A DNA stretch of 64,000 nt from Sphingomonas sp. 35-24ZXX. GTDB taxonomy: Bacteria; Pseudomonadota; Alphaproteobacteria; Sphingomonadales; Sphingomonadaceae. Location of the stretch: positions 744,001 through 808,000 of the forward strand of contig NZ_JROG01000003.1 in NCBI RefSeq assembly GCF_000786215.1. Reading direction: 5' to 3'. The notes beneath the pieces were generated by a model, which did not search any database, was not told the DNA's origin, and was given only the letters and a program-made list of their open reading frames with translations. A program made the position numbers and the translations under genes. The first letter of the stretch is position 1. Each line of letters begins with the position of its first letter. Below, piece after piece: positions 20,164-27,513 of the stretch.

Positions 20164-20931
20164 ATGGACCGTGCCCCCGTTTTCTCTGCCATCAAGATGC
20201 TTCGCGGCGGCCAGCCGTTCAGCCAGGCCGATGTCGGCGCGATCGATACTCTGCTCGACAGCCTGGGCATTGCCCGCGCGGCCGCCGCCGGCGCTGGCGA
20301 AATCCGCCTCGGCCTGTCGCCAGCCGATTTCGCCGCCACCGCAACCAGCCTCGGCTGCACCATCGCGCAGATCCGCGCGGTGTGGGAGGTCGAAAGCGGC
20401 GGCGGCTGGTTCAAGGACGTGCGCGCCGACATTCTCGCGCTCGATGGCCCTGGCGGGTTTCTCGATGGACCGCACCTGCCCAAGATCCTGTTCGAGGCAC
20501 ATATCTTCGACCGCTATACCGACGGCCAGTACCGCGCCAGCCACCCCAACCTTTCGAGCGCCCGCTGGGACCGCAAGCTCTATGTCGGGGGCCAGGGCGA
20601 ATACGTCCGGTTGTGGAAGGCGATGGCGCTCGACCGCCATGCCGCGCTGCTCTCCGCCTCGGTCGGCGGTGCCCAGATCATGGGTTTCAACCATGCAGCT
20701 GCCGGGTTCGAAACGGTCGAGGCCTTCTGGGATGCGATGAAGGTTTCAGAAGTCGCGCACCTCAAGGCCTTTGCCAGCTTCATTGCCGCCAAGCGGCTGG
20801 TGACCGCTCTCAAGGCGATCAGCAACACGCCGGCGGACTGCATCGCCTTCGCCAAAGGCTATAACGGCTCAGGCTATGCAGCGAACAACTACCATGTGAA
20901 GATCGCCGCAGCGCATGCGAAATACGCCTGA
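20164..20931 (+). CDS. N-acetylmuramidase family protein (phage endolysin type)
   Basis: A 255-residue protein with the N-acetylmuramidase (DUF3380) domain seen in phage endolysins. The catalytic region VWEVESGGGWF contains the expected Glu, and LFEAHIFDRYT and GGAQIMGFNH are family blocks. An N-terminal part of about 60 residues (SQADVGAIDTLLDSLG) could be a small binding module. No signal peptide is visible, as in holin-dependent phage lysins. A strong ribosome binding site (GGAGGTGA) is 6 nt before the ATG. No holin or other phage genes are nearby, so it is an isolated, probably domesticated, lysin gene. Confidence 0.85.
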   Translation: MDRAPVFSAIKMLRGGQPFSQADVGAIDTLLDSLGIARAAAAGAGEIRLGLSPADFAATATSLGCTIAQIRAVWEVESGGGWFKDVRADILALDGPGGFLDGPHLPKILFEAHIFDRYTDGQYRASHPNLSSARWDRKLYVGGQGEYVRLWKAMALDRHAALLSASVGGAQIMGFNHAAAGFETVEAFWDAMKVSEVAHLKAFASFIAAKRLVTALKAISNTPADCIAFAKGYNGSGYAANNYHVKIAAAHAKYA

Positions 20932-20943
20932 ACGCGCCGTCGC

Positions 20944-21888
20944 TTAGTAGCCCAGCGCCAGATCGACCTCGTTCACCAGGGCCTCGCCGCGACCGAAGCG
21001 CGCCAGGTTTTCGGCAAACAGCGCTGCCGACCGCTGGAACATCCTGGTCTGCGCACGGCCCGAAAGGTGCATCGAGATCTGCACATTGGGCAGCGACCAC
21101 AGCTCGTGCTCGGCGGGCAGAGGCTCGGGCGTAGTCACGTCGAGAAACGCGCCGGCGATGCTCTTGGCCTTGAGCGCCGCGATCAGCGCGTCCTGATCCA
21201 CGCATTCGCCGCGCGCGATGTTGACCAGGATCGCCTCGGCTTTCATCGCTGCCAGCTCGTCCGCGCCGATCAATGCGTCGGTCTCGCGCGTCGAGGGCGT
21301 CGCGATGACGATCCAGTCATAGTCGCCGATCTTCGCGCGCCACTCATTTGCGCCCAGGATGCCGTCCTCGGGCCGCGCAGTGCGGGCGACGCCGGTGACC
21401 TCGACGCCAAAGCCCTTGAGCCGACCGCCGATCGCCGAGCCGATCGCGCCATAGCCGATGACCAACGCGCGGGTTTCGAACAGTTCTACCGTGCCCGGCG
21501 AAGCCCACAGCCATTCGCGCTTGTCGGCGGCGCGCACGACATCGGCATAGCCCTTGGCCATGCTGAGCATCCCCAGCACCGCATATTCGGCGACCGCAAT
21601 CGTGTTGACGCCCACGCCATTGGTGACCCGGGTGCCCCGCGCGATCAGCTGTTCGACGGGAAAATGATCGAGCCCGGCGTACAGGGTGGACACCCATTGC
21701 AGCCGCTCGCCTGCCGAAATCACATCACGCATCGCCTGCTTGTCGTGCATGTCGACCCAGGCAATGTCCGCATCGACCACCTCGCGCAGCGCCTCGACGG
21801 CGGACATGATCCAGGCGACGTCCACGCCTTGCGGGATCGATCCTTCGATCAGCGGGCGCACGAGCCCTGATATCACGGCCTTGGTCAT
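20944..21888 (-). CDS. D-isomer-specific 2-hydroxyacid dehydrogenase
   Basis: A 314-residue NAD(P)-dependent dehydrogenase. The Rossmann motif is GYGAIGSAIGGRL (about residue 145). The catalytic triad is recognisable: Arg in NIARGECVD, Glu in TTPEPLP and His in SMHLSGR. The family interconverts 2-keto acids and D-2-hydroxy acids; the substrate is not predictable here. The ribosome binding site AAGGAGA is 5 nt before the ATG. It is convergent with the muramidase gene, with a 12-bp gap. Confidence 0.88.
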   Translation of the reverse strand: MTKAVISGLVRPLIEGSIPQGVDVAWIMSAVEALREVVDADIAWVDMHDKQAMRDVISAGERLQWVSTLYAGLDHFPVEQLIARGTRVTNGVGVNTIAVAEYAVLGMLSMAKGYADVVRAADKREWLWASPGTVELFETRALVIGYGAIGSAIGGRLKGFGVEVTGVARTARPEDGILGANEWRAKIGDYDWIVIATPSTRETDALIGADELAAMKAEAILVNIARGECVDQDALIAALKAKSIAGAFLDVTTPEPLPAEHELWSLPNVQISMHLSGRAQTRMFQRSAALFAENLARFGRGEALVNEVDLALGY

Positions 21889-21951
21889 GCTCTCTCCTTC
21901 GGTTCCCGCGCGGGCAATTCATGCCCTGTCACGGCGCTAGCCACCCTTAAC

Positions 21952-22023
21952 CGTTTGTCCCGAGCGAAGTCGAGGGACGTGCGCGCTACCGGCTGCGCAT
22001 ATGTCCCTCGACTTCGCTCGGGA
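21952..22023. repeat. Intergenic palindromic repeat (GTTTGTCCCGAGC family), copy 1
   Basis: CGTTTGTCCCGAGCGAAGT begins one arm (21952 onward) and the inverted arm (TCCCTCGACTTCGCTCGGGA) ends at 22023, with about 25 bp between them. It lies between cysS and the hydroxyacid dehydrogenase gene. Three more copies are at 43063-43151, 50816-50893 and 51394-51469. Confidence 0.85.
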
Positions 22024-22051
22024 ACTCGGCACCGGATGTTGCGGAAACCTG

Positions 22052-23503
22052 CTAGACCTCTATCCGCCACTCCCAACCCAGCGGGTCGCCATCCATCACC
22101 TCGACGCCCGCTGCGACGAGGTCGTCACGAATGGCGTCAGACGCCGCGAAGTTCTTGTCCGCCCGCGCTTCCTTGCGCAGCATGAGCTGGCGCTCGATCT
22201 GGGCCGCTTCGATCGATGCCGCAGCCGGACGCAGACGCAGGTCGGCGCGGTCGAGGCGCAACAGGTCGAGGCCGAGCACCGCGTCCATCGCCGCCACCGC
22301 TGCAAGCCGTTGGCCTGCATCGATCTTCTTCTGCGCGAGCACCTCGTCGAGCACGGTCAGCGCCTTGGCGGTGTTGAGATCATCCGAAACCGCTGCGGCG
22401 AAATCGCCGAGCAGCTGCGCGAGCCGAGGATGCTCTACGGCCTCCGCCGCCGCAGCCTGGCCGCGCAACGTCGCCACCGCCATCACCAGGCGCTTGAGCC
22501 GGGTAAGTGCCGCCAGCAGATTGTCCCAGCTGAACTCCAGCTCGCTGCGATAATGCGCCTGCAGGCACATCAGGCGGTACGCCAGCGGGTGGATGCCCTT
22601 CGACACCAGCAACGGCAGCCGCAGGAATTCGCCACTCGACTTGGACATCTTGCCGGTCCGGTCGATCAGGAAGTTGTTGTGCATCCAGAACCGCGCGCCG
22701 CTGCCGTGCGAGCAGGCAAACGCCTGGTTTTGCGCGATCTCGTTGGGATGATGAATCTCGCGGTGATCAATCCCGCCGGTGTGGATATCGAACGGGAAGC
22801 CGAGCAGGGCCTCGCTCATCACCGAGCATTCGAGATGCCAGCCCGGTGCGCCCGGCCCCCAGGGCGACTCCCATTCCATCTGGCGGCTCTCGCCCGGCGG
22901 CGTGCGGCGCCAGATTGCGAAGTCCTGCGCATTGCGCTTGCCTTCGACCGCCTCGATGCGCCCCTCGCCCGCCTCGGTGGCAGCCCGCGCCAGCGATCCG
23001 TAGTCTGCGACGGTCGAGACATCGAAATACAGGCCGCTGGGCAGCGCGTAGCAATGCTTGTCGGCGATTGATTTGGCAAACTCGATCATTTTGGGCACGT
23101 AATCGGTGGCGATCGACCATTCGGCCGGCTGGCGGATGTTGAGCGCCTTGATGTCGTCCCAGAACGCCTCGGTGTAATGCCGCGCGATATCCCAGATCGA
23201 CTGCGCCTGCGCGGCGGCGGCCTTTTCCAGCTTGTCCTCGCCATCGTCGCCATCATCGGTCAGATGGCCGACATCGGTGATGTTGATGATGTGCTTGAGC
23301 GCAAAGCCCTTGAAGCTGAGCACCCGGCCCAGTGTGTCGGCAAAGACATAGGCGCGCATGTTGCCCAGATGCGCATAATTGTAGACCGTCGGGCCGCAGC
23401 TGTAGACCCGCGCCTCGCCGGGATGGACCGGCGCGAACGGTTCGAGCGAACGGGTGAGGCTGTTGAACAGCATCAGCGGAGCGGTATCGGCAGGCGTCGT
23501 CAT
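22052..23503 (-). CDS. cysS: Cysteinyl-tRNA synthetase
   Basis: A 483-residue class I aminoacyl-tRNA synthetase that charges tRNA-Cys. It has the zinc-ligand Cys in YSCGPTVYNY, the HIGH-type motif HLGN, further zinc ligands in the HLECSVMS and GGIDHREIHHPNE segments, and the KMSKS motif (KMSKSSGE). Length is normal. No strong ribosome binding site is seen before the ATG at 23503. Confidence 0.97.
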   Translation of the reverse strand: MTTPADTAPLMLFNSLTRSLEPFAPVHPGEARVYSCGPTVYNYAHLGNMRAYVFADTLGRVLSFKGFALKHIINITDVGHLTDDGDDGEDKLEKAAAAQAQSIWDIARHYTEAFWDDIKALNIRQPAEWSIATDYVPKMIEFAKSIADKHCYALPSGLYFDVSTVADYGSLARAATEAGEGRIEAVEGKRNAQDFAIWRRTPPGESRQMEWESPWGPGAPGWHLECSVMSEALLGFPFDIHTGGIDHREIHHPNEIAQNQAFACSHGSGARFWMHNNFLIDRTGKMSKSSGEFLRLPLLVSKGIHPLAYRLMCLQAHYRSELEFSWDNLLAALTRLKRLVMAVATLRGQAAAAEAVEHPRLAQLLGDFAAAVSDDLNTAKALTVLDEVLAQKKIDAGQRLAAVAAMDAVLGLDLLRLDRADLRLRPAAASIEAAQIERQLMLRKEARADKNFAASDAIRDDLVAAGVEVMDGDPLGWEWRIEV

Positions 23504-23615
23504 GCCCCTGCCCTTGCCTGCAAAGCGCGCGGGCCGTCAAGCCGGGATGGCGCGCACAAAAAAGCCCCGCCCGCGCCGGTCGCAGCGGCGCGGGCGGGGC
23601 CCGGGGAAAATCGCC

Positions 23616-24407
23616 TTAGCGGTCGCCGCTCGAGTTGGCGTCCTGACCGGCGGCGGCCATCGTCTCGACCAGCAGGCCGAGCTGACTTTCGCAGCCATTC
23701 TCGATCAGCGTCCCGGCGAGCTCGTCCACCTCGGTGGGCACGCTGGGCAGCACGATCAGATCGATCTTGCGAGCCTTGCCGTCCGATCCGGTCAGAGTGT
23801 AGCTGGTGCCGCTCACCACCGGCACTTCGGCCAGCGGCCAAAGCCGGTTGGCGGCATTCGCTTTCCACACGATATCGCTGCTGGCGCCGGTGGCGCTGAC
23901 GATCTTGGTGTTCATCTCTGCGCCGACCTTGGCGCGCCAGAACATCAGGCGCGCAGGCTCGGCGACGCAGAACTTGCCGGCATAGTCAGCGTCGATGAAC
24001 CACAGGCTGGGGCTGCGCGGGCTGGCCGGTGCAACCTTGGCGGGCGCACCGCGGACGGCCCCCGTGCGGCTGCGCGTGGCAGGGCCACCGGTCGAGAGCA
24101 GGCTAGCGATCTGCGTGCTCTGCGTCTGGTCGCGCTTGACCGTGCCATCCAGCGTGAACGTGCCGGGGCCGGACAGCACCCGCGTGCCGGCCTTGTCGAG
24201 CACGGTCACCTTGTCGCTGGCCTTGAGCACCACCTTGGTGTTGGCGGGCAGCTTCTTGCCGGCGGGATACTGGGCCGCAGACGGACCTGCCGAACGCACC
24301 ACCATCGACTGCGCCATGGCGGCACCGCTGGCGGTGACCCCCAGGGTTAGAACAGCACCCAATGCAAGTGCCCGGCGAAGTACGGACTTCCTTTCAACCG
24401 AGAACAT
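23616..24407 (-). CDS. Secreted FecR-like domain protein downstream of the adenylate cyclase
   Basis: A 263-residue exported protein of unknown function. A signal peptide (about 1-33, ending GAAMAQS) is followed by a beta-rich region in which ANTKVVLKASDKVTVLD and VLSGPGTFTLDG resemble the FecR/SH3-like repeat (G-x-V-x-L-x-x-G...L-x-GPG). A Ser/Arg/Ala-rich linker (about 95-130) leads to a C-terminal domain with two cysteines (FCVAE and NGCES). The ATG at 24407 has AAGGAGA close upstream; the frame also opens 9 codons earlier. It overlaps the end of the cyclase gene by 14 bp, so the two are surely cotranscribed and translationally coupled. The protein may modulate or sense for the cyclase in the periplasm. 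Confidence 0.75.
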   Translation of the reverse strand: MFSVERKSVLRRALALGAVLTLGVTASGAAMAQSMVVRSAGPSAAQYPAGKKLPANTKVVLKASDKVTVLDKAGTRVLSGPGTFTLDGTVKRDQTQSTQIASLLSTGGPATRSRTGAVRGAPAKVAPASPRSPSLWFIDADYAGKFCVAEPARLMFWRAKVGAEMNTKIVSATGASSDIVWKANAANRLWPLAEVPVVSGTSYTLTGSDGKARKIDLIVLPSVPTEVDELAGTLIENGCESQLGLLVETMAAAGQDANSSGDR

Positions 24408-26430
24408 AGCTTTCTCCTTTTTGTGTCTGACCAAGTCGCTTGAACAGATTCGCGATGGCCTCTTCCTGCCCCAATTCTTCGAGCTGTGTTGTGAGTTGAA
24501 CCACAGCCTCGTGATCGCCCGCCTGATGTGCCTCCACCAGGGTTGAAATCCTTGCGCGTTCGCTCTCCGGCCGGTCGGGCGCGGGCTCGAATATGTCCAC
24601 CGGCTTGGCCCGCCCTCTTAGCACGATCCGCCCCATCGGGCGATACCAGTCGAGCCCCGAGCGCTCGGCGGCCTCGCGGCTGACGAGCACGCGCGTATCG
24701 AGATTCTTGTTCGCGGCCTCCAGCCTTGCTGCCGTGTTCATGCTGTCGCCGAACGCGGTGTACTGGATGCGCCCCTCGCCGCCGAAATTGCCGACGATCG
24801 CCTCGCCGAAATGCACGCCGACCCGGGTGCGGCCGATCGGCGGAACGCCCTCGGGCGCACTGCGACGGAATTCCTCGCCGGCTTCGTACATCGCCCAGGC
24901 TGCACGTACGGCGCGCTCGCCATCATCGGGAAAGCCGATCGGCGCGCCCCAGAAGGCGACCACGGCATCGCCCACGAACTTGTCGAGCGTGCCGCCATAT
25001 TGCAGCACCACGTCGGCCAGCTTGTCGAGATAGTTATTGAGCAGGAACGCGACCATCTCCGGCTCGATCGCATGGGTCAGCTTCGTAAAGCCCTCCAGAT
25101 CGGTGAAGACGCAGAAGATCTCGCGCTTTTCGCCGTGCAGCGCCAGCTTGTCCGGGTCCTTGAGGATTTCCGCCGCGACCGAGCGGGGCAGATATTTGCC
25201 AAGCGCACTCTGCGCAAAGGCGCGCTGCTTGGAGCCCACCACCCGCGCCGCCGCACCGACCGAGGTATAGGCTAGCAGCCATCCGGTCGCCCAGCCGAAG
25301 CTCGGCAAGTTGAGCGTGTCGAAACCCTGATACTGCAGGATGAAGGGCGCGGTCATGAAGAACAGGATCTGCGTGCCCAGCAACAGCCCCATGATCCAGG
25401 CGCGCGCCTGGCTGATCGCGGTCAGGCACCCTGCGATGATCACCACGATCGCCATCACCCACAGCGACCAGTTCGGGAAGGAAAACGGCTGATCGTTGTC
25501 GAGCAGCTGCGACATCATGTGCGCGTGCACTTCGAGCCCGATCATCTGCGATTCGCCGGTAACGACATCGCCGATGCGGGTCAGCGGCGTATCGAACTTG
25601 TCGAAATCGACGAAATCGCCGCCGATCAGCACGTGCCGTGCCTTGATCTGGCTGGCGACGAATTCGGCGCTGGCAGGATCGGCGAACAGATCGATCGGCA
25701 GCTTGTTGATCACCGGACGGTCGGACGACAGCGGCAGGCGGAAGCGGATCGCGCCGCGATAATCGGCAAAGGCCGCGTTGGCAGGCGTCATCGCGCGCAC
25801 CATGATCGGTGGCAGGTTCTTGGGCTGGTCGGGCCAGCGCCGCGCCACACCATCGGAATCGGTCACAAGCCGGATGCTGGTGGGTACGGTCTTGTCGGTG
25901 GTGATGTCCTTGAGGAACTGTTCGAGAAACTCCTGCTGGCGGAACTGGATCGCCTCGGTGTTGGTCTCGTTCGAGGCATAAGCGACATGCGTCGGGGTGC
26001 GCATCGATCGAAACGCGGCCTTGAGCACTTCGTCATCGTCCTGCGGCTGATCGAACAGGATATCGATGCCGATCGATTTGGCGCCCATCTTGTCGATGTT
26101 GGTGAGCGCATTGGCGAGAATGGTGCGATCGACCGGCGAGCGTTGGCCGGTGTCGATCAGCGTGTCGTCGGTGTAGACGACCATCACGATACGCGGGTCC
26201 TGATCGACCTTCTTGGCGAAATTGGCTGCCCGCATGTCGTACATCGCGTTTTCCGCATCGCCCAGCAGGGGCATCTGCGGGCTGTAGCGCGCGACGGCGA
26301 TGGCAAACACCAGAAAGCCCAAAGTGGCCAGCAGACGCACCAGCCCCAGCTGGCGAATCAGGCGATTGGCCGAGCGGCCAACCTCGTCGCGGCTGCTGGG
26401 CGCGGTGGAAGGTTCGGGTTTCAAGGCCAT
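24394..26430 (-). CDS. CHASE2-domain adenylate/guanylate cyclase
   Basis: A 678-residue membrane receptor cyclase from the ATG at 26430 (MALKPEPS). One transmembrane helix (about 31-50) leads to an extracytoplasmic CHASE2 sensor domain (about 55-330), then three transmembrane helices (about 335-430) and a cytosolic class III cyclase domain (about 455-640). Both metal-binding aspartates are present (FTDLEGFT and GDAVVAFWG), as is the NTAARLE segment. It should make cAMP or cGMP in response to a periplasmic signal. The frame is open to 26520, but that extension is poor in coding character and overlaps a small ORF in another frame. The gene overlaps the FecR-like gene downstream. Confidence 0.9.
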   Translation of the reverse strand: MALKPEPSTAPSSRDEVGRSANRLIRQLGLVRLLATLGFLVFAIAVARYSPQMPLLGDAENAMYDMRAANFAKKVDQDPRIVMVVYTDDTLIDTGQRSPVDRTILANALTNIDKMGAKSIGIDILFDQPQDDDEVLKAAFRSMRTPTHVAYASNETNTEAIQFRQQEFLEQFLKDITTDKTVPTSIRLVTDSDGVARRWPDQPKNLPPIMVRAMTPANAAFADYRGAIRFRLPLSSDRPVINKLPIDLFADPASAEFVASQIKARHVLIGGDFVDFDKFDTPLTRIGDVVTGESQMIGLEVHAHMMSQLLDNDQPFSFPNWSLWVMAIVVIIAGCLTAISQARAWIMGLLLGTQILFFMTAPFILQYQGFDTLNLPSFGWATGWLLAYTSVGAAARVVGSKQRAFAQSALGKYLPRSVAAEILKDPDKLALHGEKREIFCVFTDLEGFTKLTHAIEPEMVAFLLNNYLDKLADVVLQYGGTLDKFVGDAVVAFWGAPIGFPDDGERAVRAAWAMYEAGEEFRRSAPEGVPPIGRTRVGVHFGEAIVGNFGGEGRIQYTAFGDSMNTAARLEAANKNLDTRVLVSREAAERSGLDWYRPMGRIVLRGRAKPVDIFEPAPDRPESERARISTLVEAHQAGDHEAVVQLTTQLEELGQEEAIANLFKRLGQTQKGESYVLG

Positions 26431-26434
26431 GATG

Positions 26435-26584
26435 TCAGGTGTCGCCCCCCGGCGTGCGATCCCGTTTGGTCGAACCCCGGGCCATGGACGCGCTGTCGCT
26501 GCCACCCCTCTCCGGGACACCGGCGAGCAGGTCCAGGTCCGCGCAGTCCTTCATCGTCCAGAACCCATGCCGGCTCTTCTGCAT
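26435..26584 (-). CDS. Candidate 49-residue small protein ending just before the cyclase start
   Basis: An unrecognised short frame, ATG at 26584 to TGA at 26435-26437. It starts MQKSRHGFWTMKDCADLDLL and ends in an Arg/Gly/Ser-rich tail. About 44 of 50 third codon positions are G or C, far above the competing frames in the same stretch and like true genes here. A GTG two codons upstream is an alternative start. The stop lies 4 bp before the cyclase ATG, as expected for an upstream member of the same operon. The ribosome binding site is only weakly purine-rich. It could instead be non-coding leader. Confidence 0.35.
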   Translation of the reverse strand: MQKSRHGFWTMKDCADLDLLAGVPERGGSDSASMARGSTKRDRTPGGDT

Positions 26585-26671
26585 GATCACACCCCGTTTG
26601 ATCCCGACGCTGATGCGGCGGCAACTTGACGAACTCGGTGCGACCCGGACTGGATTCGTTTGCCAATGCTA

Positions 26672-26710
26672 TAAAGCCCCCAAAGCGGCGTGACCAGTTG
26701 CCGCTTGGGG
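26672..26710 (-). terminator. Likely terminator after the nitroreductase gene
   Basis: CCCCAAAGCGGC (26678-26689) pairs with GCCGCTTGGGG (26700-26710), with one unpaired base. On the minus strand the stem is followed by CTTTAT. It lies about 55 nt after the nitroreductase stop and separates it from the cyclase group. Apart from this and the small ORF, 26585-26765 holds nothing recognisable. Confidence 0.6.
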
Positions 26711-26765
26711 TTTTGTGATGATTATACAGGTCTGGCAGAGCCCGACCGATGTTGCGGCTAAAGGC

Positions 26766-27437
26766 TCAGAACCCGCGGAACTGAAGAGCATCGTCGATGC
26801 TGACGCGCGGGACGGCAAAGTTGTTGATCGGCGCATCGGGGTCGCGATAGCCCACCGCCATGCCGGTGAAGAAGATATACTCGTCGCTGATGCCCAACAG
26901 TTCGCGCATGTAGCTGCCGTACATCGCCCAGATTTCCTGGGGGCAGCTGTCCAGCCCGGCCTCGCGTAGCAGCAGCATCACCGTCTGCAGCCACATGCCC
27001 ATGTCCGACCACTGCGGCGGACCCATATAGGTCCGGCAATAGGTGAAGATCTGCACCGGCGCGCCGAAGCTGTCCCAGTTGGCCATCATCTGCTTGACCC
27101 GGCCTGCGCCGTCTTCACGTCCAATGCCCAGCGCGCCGAACATCGCTTCGCCCACCGCGCGGCGCTGGGTCTCGTAGCGGCCTTCGAGCCCCTTGGGATA
27201 GATGTCATACTCCATCCCCTCGCCCATCGGCGCTGTCGCGGCCTTGGCCTTGATCTTCGCGGTGAGGTCCGCGAGCGGCTCTCCCGTCAGCACGATCGCA
27301 TTCCACGGCTGGGTATTGCCACCCGAAGGCGAACGCTGCGCCTTAATCAGGATGTCGCGGATCATTTCCAGCGGCACTGCGTCCGGCTTGAACTGGCGCA
27401 CGGAACGACGGGTGGCAACGGCTTCGGATACGTTCAA
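26766..27437 (-). CDS. Nitroreductase family protein
   Basis: About 223 residues. An FMN-dependent nitroreductase-fold enzyme that reduces nitro compounds, quinones or similar acceptors with NAD(P)H. The FMN phosphate-binding start (RRSVRQFK), the SPSGGNTQPW motif and the C-terminal GYRDPDAPIN are typical. The frame opens at an ATG at 27458, but AGGAG lies inside that extension, 7 nt before a TTG at 27437 (LNVSEAVATRR), so TTG is the better start. It is transcribed alone, with a terminator after it. Confidence 0.88.
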   Translation of the reverse strand: MNVSEAVATRRSVRQFKPDAVPLEMIRDILIKAQRSPSGGNTQPWNAIVLTGEPLADLTAKIKAKAATAPMGEGMEYDIYPKGLEGRYETQRRAVGEAMFGALGIGREDGAGRVKQMMANWDSFGAPVQIFTYCRTYMGPPQWSDMGMWLQTVMLLLREAGLDSCPQEIWAMYGSYMRELLGISDEYIFFTGMAVGYRDPDAPINNFAVPRVSIDDALQFRGF

Positions 27438-27513
27438 GGCGGTTCTCCTGATCAGCAACTACGGTATTTAATTGCGTGATTAAACACCGTACCCGCCCTT
27501 AGCAAGCGCTGCC

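Noticed and set aside
20164-20931. Prophage or gene-transfer-agent block suggested by the muramidase
   Set aside because: No capsid, tail, portal, terminase or holin gene is found within 10 kb on either side.
24394-26520. Cyclase start at 26520
   Set aside because: The added 30 residues are Arg/Pro-rich with poor coding character and overlap a frame with better codon bias. The ATG at 26430 is preferred.
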